DNA from: an uncultured Lachnospiraceae bacterium
GTDB lineage: Bacteria; Bacillota; Clostridia; Lachnospirales; Lachnospiraceae
Direction: 5' to 3'
NCBI GenBank assembly: GCA_934351835.1
Contig: CAKRJP010000011.1
Coordinates: 29,579-93,578, forward strand
DNA length: 64,000 nucleotides
Below the pieces are notes generated by a model. That model had not been told where the DNA came from and searched no databases. It saw only the letters and a list, made by a program, of their open reading frames with translations. The position numbers and the translations under genes were made by a program. Below, one piece after another: positions 37,044 through 46,404 of this stretch (positions are counted from its first letter, which is position 1; every line of letters begins with the position of its first letter).

Positions 37044-38018
37044 CTAGTACAGGCAGCTCTCATCCTGACCAAATATATCTTTTTCTTTCTTTTCTTCCTT
37101 GCCGCTTCCCAGCTTATACTGCAGTTCCTGGTTCTTAATACTTACACGGGTTCCCGGCTCAATCGATTTCGTAATAAATACGTTACTTCCGATCACGGAA
37201 TCAGCACCTACAACAGTGTCTCCACCCAGGATAGATGCTCCCGCATAAATCGTCACATTATCCTCGATCGTAGGATGTCTTCTCTTGTTGCGGAGTTTCT
37301 GCCCGCCCCTGGTGGACAACGCACCAAGTGTAACGCCCTGATAGATCTTTACATGATTGCCGATCACTGTAGTCTCACCTACAACAATACCGGTGCCGTG
37401 ATCGATAAAGAAATATTTACCGATCGTTGCTCCCGGATGAATATCAATTCCGGTAATGCTGTGTGCATACTCTGTCATAATACGTGGAATCAGCGGCACA
37501 GATAACAGGAATAGTTCATGTGCAATCCTGTTGATTGCAATTGCCTGCAGTCCCGGATAAGCCAGAATCACCTCATCTTTGGAATAAGCTGCCGGATCTC
37601 CATCATAAGCCGCCTGTAGATCTGTGTCAATATACTCGCGGATCTCAGGAATCTTTTTGAGGAAAGCAAGGGTGATATCCTGCGCCTCGATCTTATATTC
37701 GTCCTCATTCTCCTGCTCTTTTGTTCTGCGGAGCACGATCTCAATCTGTTTTGTCAGATTAAATGCAATATCTTCCAGTAATAATGACAGATTATGATTT
37801 ACATTGTAAGATTTGTATGCCTGATCTCTGTGATATCCTGGAAATATAATTCTTAACATCTTCTCAATAATGTCGATGATCTTTTCTTTCTGAGGTAGCT
37901 GAAATAATTCCTTAGTGTTATCGATATCTCTTCCAAGTTTATAATCTTCCAGTACAGCTGCTACCACAGACTGCATCTCAGCTTCCATTCGCCTGTCTTT
38001 GTTTCTATCCATATCCAT
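37044..38018 (-). CDS. cysE: Serine O-acetyltransferase, EpsC type
   Basis: The 324-residue protein has an N-terminal alpha-helical part and a C-terminal left-handed beta-helix of hexapeptide repeats: GIDIHPGATIGKYFFIDHG (catalytic His), GETTVIGNHVKIYQGVTLG. It acetylates serine to O-acetylserine, the substrate of CysK found 4 kb away. EpsC-type proteins are longer at the N-terminus than enteric CysE, as here. It is upstream of the rhodanese-TtcA-like gene. Confidence 0.94.
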   Translation of the reverse strand: MDMDRNKDRRMEAEMQSVVAAVLEDYKLGRDIDNTKELFQLPQKEKIIDIIEKMLRIIFPGYHRDQAYKSYNVNHNLSLLLEDIAFNLTKQIEIVLRRTKEQENEDEYKIEAQDITLAFLKKIPEIREYIDTDLQAAYDGDPAAYSKDEVILAYPGLQAIAINRIAHELFLLSVPLIPRIMTEYAHSITGIDIHPGATIGKYFFIDHGTGIVVGETTVIGNHVKIYQGVTLGALSTRGGQKLRNKRRHPTIEDNVTIYAGASILGGDTVVGADSVIGSNVFITKSIEPGTRVSIKNQELQYKLGSGKEEKKEKDIFGQDESCLY

Positions 38019-38158
38019 CTTGATAAACCTCTCTCCCTTTTTGTCTCTCTTTTCTCTCTATTTCAAATTTTATATTCTGAAATTCTCTAATGCTCCTATT
38101 ATATACCTTACTATAGAAGATAAGCAACAAAAGTTCTGTTATTTTCTGATTCCTGATT

Positions 38159-38602
38159 TTATCCGACAGAAATACAGTTCAGCGGACAGGCTCCCACACA
38201 TACCGGGATTCCTGCCTGTTCCCTATTCTTCTTACTATAACTTATGCAGATATCACATTTTGTTGCCTTTTTCCCTTTGTTTGTACGTCTCAATTGTATT
38301 GCATACTCAGGACATACTTCCCTGCATCTTCCACATCCGATACACAATGAATCATCGATCAGCACGATGCCTTCCAAATTCCGGCTGATCGCACCTTCCA
38401 TACATTCAGCCATACAAACCGGACGGACGCACTGCCTGCAGACACTCATATGATATTCCACCGAAATTCCATCGGCTTTTCCACACTCTTTTTCTATGAT
38501 CTCCATAATCTTCATCTTTGGCGGAAAATTATGTAGATCCTGACAGGCCTGCTGACAGGCTTTACAGCCGATACAATTTTCTTTATGATGTATGATTCTC
38601 AT
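38159..38602 (-). CDS. 4Fe-4S electron-transfer subunit of the molybdoenzyme
   Basis: The 147-residue protein has four cysteine groups that match four [4Fe-4S] clusters: CIGCKACQQAC, CRQCVRPVCMAEC, CIGCGRCREVC, and a split CDIC...CVGACPLNC. This is the DmsB/HycB arrangement. It starts 20 bases inside the end of the catalytic gene with GAAGGGAGATCACGG before the ATG, so the two are translationally coupled. No membrane anchor gene follows. Confidence 0.92.
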   Translation of the reverse strand: MRIIHHKENCIGCKACQQACQDLHNFPPKMKIMEIIEKECGKADGISVEYHMSVCRQCVRPVCMAECMEGAISRNLEGIVLIDDSLCIGCGRCREVCPEYAIQLRRTNKGKKATKCDICISYSKKNREQAGIPVCVGACPLNCISVG

Positions 38603-41420
38603 CCGTGATCTCCCTTCCTTTCTTCACTTCCACCAGACAAGAATGCTGTGGATTTCCTTTTGCAAGAGGCGTTGGTCTGGCAATCGTCAGTGTATTAACG
38701 GATCCTCTGATATCCACACCATCAGAATCCGGCTGATGCCACGCTCCCTGCGGAATACAGATTACTCCTGCCATGATACGCTCCGATACGTGTGCCTGCA
38801 TTCTCACTTCTCCCCTGTCATTGTAGATCACCACTACATCTGACTCTTTTATCCCCCGCTTTTTGGCATCCAAAGGATTTATCCACATCCGGTGCGGTTC
38901 TATCTCCTCCATCCAGGGATTATTGTCATGGATCGAATGGCATCTTCTCTTCGTATGCCATCCAATGAGCTGCAACGGATATTCCCTGATTTTCCTATCT
39001 TCCACGCCTTCAAAGGCCGGGATGTATTTCGGAATCGGCGGAATCTCTGTTTCATTATGAAATTTCTCCAGTTTTTTCGAATAAATCTCAATCTTCCCGC
39101 TCTCTGTCGGGAACGGATGATTCCTAAAATCTTCCCGCTGTTCTTTAAACGCCACATGAATCTTCGGTTCCCGGTACCGATATCCGCCGTTTGCTGCAAA
39201 TGTTTCAAACTTCGGCAGTTCCGCTTCCTTTTCCTTCACTCGGTCATAAATCAGACGATTCCATTCCCTGACAGACTGACATCCTTCCGAAAAATCCTCA
39301 ACACCAAATCTTTTCGCCAGTTCCGATAACCACTCAAATTCAAACTTTGATTCAAATAGTGGCTCTACCACCTGATTTCCGTATAGAAGGAAATCCCCGG
39401 TTCCCCACGGGGCAGCCATACTGTCTCCCTCAAACAGGGAAGTTCCCGGAAGAAGCAGATCTGCATATCTGGCACTTGGTGTCATAAAAAGGTCTGATAC
39501 CACGATAAATTCACATTTTGTTGTATCTTTTAAAATCTGATCTGTCCGGTTAATATCACTGTGCTGATTAACCAGTGAATTTCCCGCCAAATTAAAGATA
39601 AATTTAATATCACTATCTAAAGTTTCTTCGCCGCTGATGTGATCTTTTTCTCTCGTCATATTCCGTCCATGCAGTATCGCATCTGTCCACAGAAATACCG
39701 GAATACTTCTGTGATATGGATTCTCCGGCATCGGCATCTTCGGCGCCGCATGCTCCCGGATTCCAATCTCACTTCCGGTCCCGCCGCCCTCAATTCCTAC
39801 ATTTCCGGTCAGACACGGAAGCACCATGATACTTCGGGAAGACTGTTCCCCATTTGCCTGTCTCTGCATCGAAAGACCATTAACGATTCCTGCTGGTTTT
39901 GCTGTTGCATATTCTCGTGCGAGAGTATAGATTTCATCTGCCGGAATACCCGTAATCTCAGATGCCCACTCCGGTGTCTTTCGAAGACCGTCTATATTTC
40001 CCAAAAGATAGTCTTCATAGCTCTCCCCTTCTTCGGCTCCCTCCGGCATATGCTCTCTGTCAAATCCCAGACAATACATGTCCATAAATGCTTTATCATA
40101 TAGTTCTTCTGTCCAGATTACATATGCCATCGCCGTCGCCAGTGCTCCATCAGTTCCCGGTCGGATTTTCAGCCATTTCGTTCCAAATACCGCTGCCGTA
40201 TCACTGTACTGCGGATCGATCACCACGATTTTTGTTCCTTTGTTCTTATGATAAATAAGCGTCTCATAAATCCCCGATTCATAACTTGTCACCACAGGGT
40301 TGTGTCCCCACAAAATCAGATATTCTGACTTTTTAAATGATAATGTGGAAGAGCCTGTCTTGGAACTTCCGTATGTATAAGGAGCCGCTATGGTGATGCA
40401 CGCTGAACTGTAGGTATTATAATAATCCAGATATCCTCCGGTCAGGGCAAGCAGACGTTTCGCCATCTCATCTCCCCGGATTCTCGCTGCCACTCCGGAA
40501 GAATAATGCACATATCTGGAACCAACACCATATTGTTCTGTAATAGTCTTTAATTTTTCTTCCATTAAATCCAGCGCCTGCTCCCAGGAGATTCTCCTGA
40601 ACTTTCCTTCTCCACGCTCTCCCACACGGACCATCGGATACCTCAGTCTTCTTGAGCTTAAAAAAGTCTGTCTGTACCCCCTCCCTTTCACACAAGGCCG
40701 AATTGTAAGAGCGTCCCTTTCCCTGATACCGGCTTCCAGATGGGTAATGCATCCAGCACTCTCACAAGCAATCAATTCACATTTTCCGCCACAGTTTCCA
40801 CGGCCGGAAGTCGGGATAGTATGTTTCCTCATTCGTTCGGCTATCCATGTTTTATCCACATATCTGAAATATTGTGGTGGCATTTCCCCACACTGATTGG
40901 ACTCCATCCTACTGTCAGGGACTTTCACCAACAGACTCCCCTTGTCGTTCCGGCCCTCCCCTTTGTTACATAGCAAGCTATCTAATATTTCTATATTTTC
41001 CAATATATATCTTGCATTCTCCGAATATTTTCTTGACACTTTATTCTCTGCGATTTTTCTAAATACACCCGTCAGTAACCCTCGATAATGTTCCTGATAA
41101 AACCTGCGTATGGTTTTTCCTTCCGGTTCTGTTACAAAAAGCCATCGCATGAATTCCGTCTCATAACCTATATAATCTGCCGGCATATGCAAATCTACCG
41201 GACAGACTCCTTTCTCATAATAGACTTCCTGGACTGCCAGCGTTGTCTGATTCAAAAGCACATCCGTCTCTCCACAGTACGCGGACTCCCAGAGTGGGAT
41301 ATCTACACCGTAACAGGTTCCTTCAAACACCCATGAATATTCTGTTGTCTGCTTCTCCTCCTGCCAAAGCAGTCTGCTGATAAATTCTAAATACTCTCTC
41401 TGATCCATATCTTTTACCAT
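38583..41420 (-). CDS. DMSO-reductase-family molybdoenzyme with TorD-like N-terminus
   Basis: The 945-residue protein has a [4Fe-4S] and molybdopterin oxidoreductase from about residue 205: C210, C214 and C243 (RPCVKGRGYRQ) and RYPMVRVGERGEGKFRRISW. YNTYSSACITIAAPYTYG carries the probable Mo-ligand serine of DmsA/BisC types. The first 180 residues are extra and resemble a TorD/DmsD maturation chaperone: LWESAYCGETDVLLNQTTLAVQ and then YIGYETEFMRWLF, where chaperones have the PxDHxxxELxFM block. There is no Tat signal, so the enzyme is probably cytoplasmic. Substrate is unknown. Confidence 0.88.
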   Translation of the reverse strand: MVKDMDQREYLEFISRLLWQEEKQTTEYSWVFEGTCYGVDIPLWESAYCGETDVLLNQTTLAVQEVYYEKGVCPVDLHMPADYIGYETEFMRWLFVTEPEGKTIRRFYQEHYRGLLTGVFRKIAENKVSRKYSENARYILENIEILDSLLCNKGEGRNDKGSLLVKVPDSRMESNQCGEMPPQYFRYVDKTWIAERMRKHTIPTSGRGNCGGKCELIACESAGCITHLEAGIRERDALTIRPCVKGRGYRQTFLSSRRLRYPMVRVGERGEGKFRRISWEQALDLMEEKLKTITEQYGVGSRYVHYSSGVAARIRGDEMAKRLLALTGGYLDYYNTYSSACITIAAPYTYGSSKTGSSTLSFKKSEYLILWGHNPVVTSYESGIYETLIYHKNKGTKIVVIDPQYSDTAAVFGTKWLKIRPGTDGALATAMAYVIWTEELYDKAFMDMYCLGFDREHMPEGAEEGESYEDYLLGNIDGLRKTPEWASEITGIPADEIYTLAREYATAKPAGIVNGLSMQRQANGEQSSRSIMVLPCLTGNVGIEGGGTGSEIGIREHAAPKMPMPENPYHRSIPVFLWTDAILHGRNMTREKDHISGEETLDSDIKFIFNLAGNSLVNQHSDINRTDQILKDTTKCEFIVVSDLFMTPSARYADLLLPGTSLFEGDSMAAPWGTGDFLLYGNQVVEPLFESKFEFEWLSELAKRFGVEDFSEGCQSVREWNRLIYDRVKEKEAELPKFETFAANGGYRYREPKIHVAFKEQREDFRNHPFPTESGKIEIYSKKLEKFHNETEIPPIPKYIPAFEGVEDRKIREYPLQLIGWHTKRRCHSIHDNNPWMEEIEPHRMWINPLDAKKRGIKESDVVVIYNDRGEVRMQAHVSERIMAGVICIPQGAWHQPDSDGVDIRGSVNTLTIARPTPLAKGNPQHSCLVEVKKGREITDENHTS

Positions 41421-41431
41421 ATATATGAAAA

Positions 41432-41472
41432 CCAGAGGGGTCAGACTGTCAAAAACAATCTGAATCCTCTGG
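41432..41472 (-). terminator. Hairpin upstream of the molybdoenzyme gene
   Basis: CCAGAGG plus TCAGA (41432-41445) pairs with TCTGA plus CCTCTGG (41459-41472), a 12-bp interrupted stem, followed on the minus strand by TTTTCATATAT. It separates the Rrf2 gene from the molybdoenzyme operon. Confidence 0.7.
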
Positions 41473-41534
41473 CCATTATTACTTTAACCTATTGTTATTA
41501 TATAAGTAGTCGATTCCTGCGGTCAAGCCTTATT

Positions 41535-41981
41535 CTAAATATAATACATATCAGAACTATATTCTGTTTTTCGCAGATAATCGTTCTCTAAATCCTGCAG
41601 TGTAGTACCTTCCAGAATCTCATGTAGCTTTGTATTCACAGGATCTATGATCAGTTCCTGAATACTCATGGAAATCTCTTTGCATTTAATCTTATCCGAA
41701 ATTTCTTCGTCCTCTAGTTCATACGAACCCTCTAACGCTTTTACAATCTCCAACACCGTAATCTTATCTGCATCTTTATCCAGCAAATATCCACCTTGTG
41801 GTCCCTTGATGCTCTTTACGATTCCCGCTCTTCTGAGTGCCGCAAATACCTGTTCCAAATATTGCAGAGAAATATTATTACGCTCAGCAATACTATTTAA
41901 CGATATCTGTTCTTCTTTTGCGTGAACCGACAGATCCACCAGTGCCCGAAGTCCATATCTGCTTTTCTTTGAAAGTCGCAA
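41535..41981 (-). CDS. Rrf2-family regulator (CymR-like)
   Basis: The 148-residue winged-helix protein has RYGLRALVDLSVHA at the start and IVKSIKGPQGGYLLD, the Rrf2 wing motif. It has only one cysteine in the region where IscR has three, so it probably binds no iron-sulfur cluster. In Firmicutes, CymR represses cysteine genes and senses O-acetylserine through CysK; its gene follows cysK by 12 bases here, which supports this. Confidence 0.9.
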   Translation of the reverse strand: MRLSKKSRYGLRALVDLSVHAKEEQISLNSIAERNNISLQYLEQVFAALRRAGIVKSIKGPQGGYLLDKDADKITVLEIVKALEGSYELEDEEISDKIKCKEISMSIQELIIDPVNTKLHEILEGTTLQDLENDYLRKTEYSSDMYYI

Positions 41982-41993
41982 TCAAACTCCTCC

Positions 41994-42929
41994 TTACGCT
42001 TCCTGGAACAGTGGAGTTGAATAGTATCTGTCACCATTATCCGGAAGCAATGCTACGATTGTCTTGCCTTTATTCTCCGGACGTTTTGCAAGTTCTACAG
42101 CTGCTTTCAATGCTGCCCCTGAAGAAATACCTACTAAGATTCCTTCTTTCTTCGCTAACAATTTAGAATATTCAAATGCGTCATCGTTTTCAATCGGAAG
42201 AATCTCATCGTATACTTTTGTATTCAGTACATCCGGTACAAATCCGGCTCCGATTCCCTGGATCTTATGAGCTCCGCCTTTACCTGTTGATAATACAGGC
42301 GATGTTGCAGGCTCTACTGCTACAATTTTAACATCAGCATTCTGCTCTTTCAGGTATTCACCAACGCCTGTCAGTGTTCCACCTGTTCCAACACCGGCTA
42401 CGAAGTAATCTACTTTTCCGTCTGTATCAGCCCAGATCTCAGGACCTGTAGTTGCTTTGTGAATTGCAGGGTTTGCAGGGTTTACAAACTGTCCAGGGAT
42501 AAAACTGTCTTTAATCTCTGCTGCTAATTCATCAGCCTTTGCGATTGCTCCTTTCATTCCTTTTGCACCTTCTGTCAGAACAATCTCTGCTCCATATGCC
42601 TTTAAAATATTTCTTCTCTCAACACTCATTGTCTCCGGCATTGTAAGAATAATCTTATATCCTTTGGCTGCTGCGATTGCTGCAAGACCAATTCCTGTAT
42701 TTCCTGAAGTAGGCTCGATGATTGTTGATCCTTCTTTCAAAATTCCTTTTGCTTCAGCATCTTCGATCATTGCTTTTGCAATTCTGTCTTTTACACTTCC
42801 CGCAGGGTTAAAGTACTCAAGTTTTACTAAAACTTTTGCCTCCAATCCTAATTCTTTCTCTACATTTGCAACCTCTACTAAAGGTGTCTTTCCAATCAAT
42901 CCAAGTGTTCCTGTATAAATATTAGCCAT
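41994..42929 (-). CDS. cysK: O-acetylserine sulfhydrylase (cysteine synthase A)
   Basis: The 311-residue PLP enzyme has the PLP lysine in NPAGSVKDRIA, the substrate loop EPTSGNTGIGLA and the phosphate-binding GVGTGGTLTG. It makes cysteine from O-acetylserine and sulfide, using the product of cysE at 37044-38018. Length and motifs are standard. Its promoter is embedded in a 13-bp perfect inverted repeat (42992-43026). Confidence 0.97.
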   Translation of the reverse strand: MANIYTGTLGLIGKTPLVEVANVEKELGLEAKVLVKLEYFNPAGSVKDRIAKAMIEDAEAKGILKEGSTIIEPTSGNTGIGLAAIAAAKGYKIILTMPETMSVERRNILKAYGAEIVLTEGAKGMKGAIAKADELAAEIKDSFIPGQFVNPANPAIHKATTGPEIWADTDGKVDYFVAGVGTGGTLTGVGEYLKEQNADVKIVAVEPATSPVLSTGKGGAHKIQGIGAGFVPDVLNTKVYDEILPIENDDAFEYSKLLAKKEGILVGISSGAALKAAVELAKRPENKGKTIVALLPDNGDRYYSTPLFQEA

Positions 42930-42983
42930 CTTTCCTACCTCCTAGTTTTCCTACATGTTTGGTATGTTTCTTTCGATGGTGTT

Positions 42984-43026
42984 ATCATATACCAACAAAA
43001 CATATTTGTCAACTATGTTTTGTTGG
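42984..43026 (-). promoter_or_regulatory. cysK promoter inside an inverted repeat
   Basis: On the minus strand, TTGACA (43007-43012) and TATGAT (42984-42989) are 17 bases apart. The -35 lies in the loop of CCAACAAAACATA/TATGTTTTGTTGG, perfect 13-bp arms at 42992-43004 and 43014-43026. A very similar AACATA-TTG-GTTTT-GGTAT block precedes the Rrf2 gene at 43035. The repeat can also end the Rrf2 transcript. Confidence 0.75.
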
Positions 43027-43034
43027 TTTTTATA

Positions 43035-43439
43035 TTATTTTTTTATCAGGTCTGCCAATGTATAACTGTCCACATACTGATTGATCACATTCCAGAGTCC
43101 TTCCCAGAATCCAACTGTCGAACACTCTTTATAACGCTCACATTGATTCTCCTCGTCCTCAATGCAGGCAATTGGTGCCAGACTACCTTCCGAAATTCGA
43201 AGGATATCACCTACTTTATACCATTCCGGTTCATGTGCCAGACGATAGCCACCGTTATTTCCCCTATAACTCTTTACATAACCAGCTCTTGTAAGAAGCG
43301 GCATAATCTGCTCCATATATTTTACTGTCAGCATCTGTCTATCTGCCACATCTTTTAAGCGAATGTATCCGCCATCGTCATGTTGGGCAAGATCTACCAT
43401 AATACGAAGCGCATAGCGCCCTTTTGTTGATATTCTCAT
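43035..43439 (-). CDS. Rrf2-family regulator with three cysteines
   Basis: The 134-residue protein has GRYALRIMVDLAQH and YRGNNGGYRLA (Rrf2 wing). C92, C100 and C106 lie in CIEDEENQCERYKEC, close to the cluster-binding spacing of IscR and NsrR, so an iron-sulfur cluster is possible. It is upstream of cysK and its own promoter region (43502-43545) shares bases with the cysK promoter. It may link sulfur or iron-sulfur status to cysteine synthesis. Confidence 0.9.
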   Translation of the reverse strand: MRISTKGRYALRIMVDLAQHDDGGYIRLKDVADRQMLTVKYMEQIMPLLTRAGYVKSYRGNNGGYRLAHEPEWYKVGDILRISEGSLAPIACIEDEENQCERYKECSTVGFWEGLWNVINQYVDSYTLADLIKK

Positions 43440-43682
43440 AATTTTACCTCATCATCACCTATCCCATATCATTTCTATCGGATAAATCTTTCTTATGGTT
43501 CAGTATACCATACCAAAAACCTACTAAACAAGTATGTTATAATTTTTCCTGCAAATATTCTCCATGAAAGCTACAGTTAATTTCCTGCATATGAAACGGG
43601 AGCTTTTACTCCACAGTATCTAGCTGTATCCCAAAAAGCCCCCGTCTCTGGTATGTATATGTATATCTGTCACCTATTATAC

Positions 43683-44285
43683 TTATCTGTCCTGTTCATC
43701 TCTGCGTCTGATGTAAGCTTCGATCAGATCAACCGTTCCCTCAATACCAAGCTTACTGCTGTTAATACACAGATCATATCCTCTGGAATCGCCCCACTTA
43801 GTCTCACAGAATCTATTGTGATAAGACTTACGCTTCTTATCCACCTGTACCATGCTATCCTTGGCATCCTTCTTAGAATATCCATACTCGTCCATCAGCC
43901 TCTTACGTTTAGCCTTCTCATCGCCGAGGATAAAGATTGAAGTCTTGCAGTCCATATCACGTAAGATCCACTCTGCACAGCGTCCGACGATTACGAAAGA
44001 TTCGCCTTCCTCTGCACGCTTTTTCATGTAATCAAACTGCCATTCTGCCACGATATCTTCCATAGAATTGCTATATCCATTCACTCTTCTGCTGAAAATA
44101 TACCGACTCGGGTGCTCGTCATAATCGCTGAATTCCTTCACATCAATCTGCATCTCCTCTGCAATCTCATCCAGAAGATTGTGATCATAAAACTTGAGTC
44201 CCAGTCTGTCAGCCAACATCTTGCCGATCACATGTCCGCCACTTCCATATTCTCTTCCGATCGTTACAATGCACTGCTTCTTCAT
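43683..44285 (-). CDS. Cytidylate kinase-like protein
   Basis: The start is ATG 44285, behind GGAGGGAGGACTTGTAT, giving 200 residues. The protein opens with VTIGREYGSGGHVIGKML, a P-loop of the cytidylate-kinase-like (AAA_26) family, followed by VIVGRCAEWILRD. Members phosphorylate nucleotides or unknown small molecules, and true Cmk is usually elsewhere. No partner genes are close. A hairpin at about 43597-43645 may end the transcript. Confidence 0.85.
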   Translation of the reverse strand: MKKQCIVTIGREYGSGGHVIGKMLADRLGLKFYDHNLLDEIAEEMQIDVKEFSDYDEHPSRYIFSRRVNGYSNSMEDIVAEWQFDYMKKRAEEGESFVIVGRCAEWILRDMDCKTSIFILGDEKAKRKRLMDEYGYSKKDAKDSMVQVDKKRKSYHNRFCETKWGDSRGYDLCINSSKLGIEGTVDLIEAYIRRRDEQDR

Positions 44286-44525
44286 ATACAAGTCCTCCCT
44301 CCGCATTTCTACTCTCTGTAGAAAATATACACTACAATCCGTTCTCATTTATATATTTATTATACAACATTTTTTTATTTTTTCAAACCTTTCTGTGCAT
44401 TTTCCACAAGTTTTAATATTTTTTTAACAATATATAAGTTCTGCAAAGATCCCATACTTTTCTTGCAATCAGACATATTATTATGTTAGGATATACTCAT
44501 AGAAAGTAGTAGAAAGGGGTTATTT

Positions 44526-44909
44526 ATGAGCTACATTAAACATCGTTCTGAAGAATCTGTTGAAGATTATCTGGAAACTATACTGGTTCTAAGTAAACGC
44601 CTTCCTCAGGTTCGTTCTATCGACATCGCCAATGAAATGTCATTTTCAAAGCCCAGCGTAAGTGTTGCTATGAAAAATCTTAGAAACAGCGAATGTATTA
44701 CCATGTCACGGGAAGGATATATTCATTTAACCGAGAAAGGACAGCAGATTGCCGAATCCGTCTATGAAAGGCACACTCTTTTATCTGACTGGCTGATTCA
44801 CCTTGGCGTAGAGCCGGAAATTGCCAAAGCAGATGCATGCAAGATGGAGCACGATATCAGCCCGGAGAGTTTTAAGGCAATCAAGGACTATGTAAAGAAT
44901 ACTTTATAA
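44526..44909 (+). CDS. DtxR/MntR-family regulator
   Basis: The 127-residue protein has a winged helix (SIDIANEMSFSKPSVSVAMKNL) and a DtxR dimerisation part with ERHTLLSDWLIHLGVE and ADACKMEHDISPES, which carries the His and Glu metal ligands. It lacks the SH3-like third domain, as in MntR. It probably senses iron or manganese. AAAGGGGTTATTT precedes the ATG. Confidence 0.92.
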   Translation: MSYIKHRSEESVEDYLETILVLSKRLPQVRSIDIANEMSFSKPSVSVAMKNLRNSECITMSREGYIHLTEKGQQIAESVYERHTLLSDWLIHLGVEPEIAKADACKMEHDISPESFKAIKDYVKNTL

Positions 44910-44930
44910 GATTCTTGCAAAGCAGAAAGA

Positions 44931-44960
44931 AAAGCCTGCCATATTCTGGCAAGCTTTTTT
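44931..44960. terminator. Bidirectional terminator
   Basis: AAAGCCTGCCA pairs with TGGCAAGCTTT (one mismatch) and is followed by a T run. It ends the DtxR-like gene and probably the opposing permease gene, whose stop is at 44974. Confidence 0.85.
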
Positions 44961-44973
44961 ATCTGTTTATCAA

Positions 44974-46404
44974 CTATTCATTTCTGATTGCTGCTAACGG
45001 GCTTAACTGCATGGCTCGTTTTGCCGGGAAATATCCTGCCAATACACCTACCATGATAGCAAATCCCATAGACAACAGGCACAGCCATATTGGTATATAG
45101 GAAATATCTCCCTCATAACCTAACACGGCACCATGTCCTGTCAATACATTAATGACTGCCGACAGAATAAAACTCAGGATATTTCCAACGACTCCACCGA
45201 TCACTCCTATTCCCGCTGCTTCCATAAGAAACATCATCCGGATATCTTTCAGGCTACATCCCAAAACTTTAATCACACCAATTTCTTTTGTTCTCTCATA
45301 GATAGACATCATCATGGTATTTGCGATTCCAATTGCCGCTACGAACAGCGAGATTGCACCGATTCCTCCAAGTACTGCCTGGATCATTGCAAATTCTTTT
45401 TTCATACTGTTCAAGTATTCTACATTTGTTTCTACGTTATAACCCATCTGACGGATAGTCTCTGCCACTGCGTCTACATTATTGATGTCATCCACATTTA
45501 CCTTTGCAGATGTATAGTAAAAATCTTTGTACGGTTTTCCTGCTTTATTTGTAGGCTGACCCGGAATCACTCTGCCTGAAAAGTCTTTTTTCAATACCTG
45601 TCTCAATACATCCAGATCACAATATGCATAGTAATAAAAAGAGTTATAATCCTCCGGTCCGCCTTCTACCACACCGCTGGCCTGCACTACATGTTTCTGC
45701 ACGCTCACCGGTGTCTGTGTTGTTCCGCCATCAGTTCCACTTCCAGAATCTCCCGTAACTCCGGACTGTGTGCCAAATCCATCTGTAGACTGGCTCTGAC
45801 TATATGCATCCTGATCTAATATTAAAAACATCGGGTCTTTTTCCAGATTGATGTCCGGCAGTTCCCCAGTTTCATAGTAACCTTTTCCGGTTCCCTTTTC
45901 CATGAACATGGTTATAATACCATTTCCATAAACAAACTCCAGCGGTCCTCCCTGTGCCGGTAATTTGCCGCCGTCCGTCATTTTAATCCCCAACGCTTCC
46001 AGGGCATCGTGGGGCATCGCCTCGATCGATACATATTGTTCATATTTCCCTTTTAATAAAATCCCCGTCATTTCATACTGCGGATATGCAGATTTTACAT
46101 GTTCCAGCTCTCCGAGCTGCTTTACCAGATTATCATCTATATATTTATTTGAATCTTGAGAATCTCCATCTGAGGCATAAGAAATCATTGAGTCTCCTAC
46201 CTGCGCTCCTGTAACACTGATACTGGTAAGACCGCCCGACTGCCCCACCTCGTCATATAAAGATTTCTGCATTCCTAGTCCCAGAGAAATCATTACCACA
46301 ATAGATGTGGTTCCTATCACCACTCCCAGGACTGTCAGAAATGTACGGAGTTTTCGTCGTTTTAAATTATTGCTGCTCATCCTCAGAAGGTCGATCCAGT
46401 TCAT
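44974..46404 (-). CDS. MacB/FtsX-type ABC permease
   Basis: The 476-residue protein has one N-terminal helix (LRTFLTVLGVVIGTTSIVVM), a large external MacB_PCD-type domain (about 50-340) and three C-terminal helices ending in PAKRAMQLSPLAAIRNE. AGAGGAGGCTTTGTTGG before ATG 46404 sets the start, which overlaps the previous gene by 38 bases. It forms the permease of the tripartite set with the CARDB-like protein and the ATPase. Confidence 0.93.
   Translation of the reverse strand: MNWIDLLRMSSNNLKRRKLRTFLTVLGVVIGTTSIVVMISLGLGMQKSLYDEVGQSGGLTSISVTGAQVGDSMISYASDGDSQDSNKYIDDNLVKQLGELEHVKSAYPQYEMTGILLKGKYEQYVSIEAMPHDALEALGIKMTDGGKLPAQGGPLEFVYGNGIITMFMEKGTGKGYYETGELPDINLEKDPMFLILDQDAYSQSQSTDGFGTQSGVTGDSGSGTDGGTTQTPVSVQKHVVQASGVVEGGPEDYNSFYYYAYCDLDVLRQVLKKDFSGRVIPGQPTNKAGKPYKDFYYTSAKVNVDDINNVDAVAETIRQMGYNVETNVEYLNSMKKEFAMIQAVLGGIGAISLFVAAIGIANTMMMSIYERTKEIGVIKVLGCSLKDIRMMFLMEAAGIGVIGGVVGNILSFILSAVINVLTGHGAVLGYEGDISYIPIWLCLLSMGFAIMVGVLAGYFPAKRAMQLSPLAAIRNE

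Noticed and set aside
43597..43645. Structured RNA between the Rrf2 and kinase-like genes
   Set aside because: A single imperfect hairpin (ACGGG.GCTTTT arms) is present, which is adequately explained as a weak terminator.
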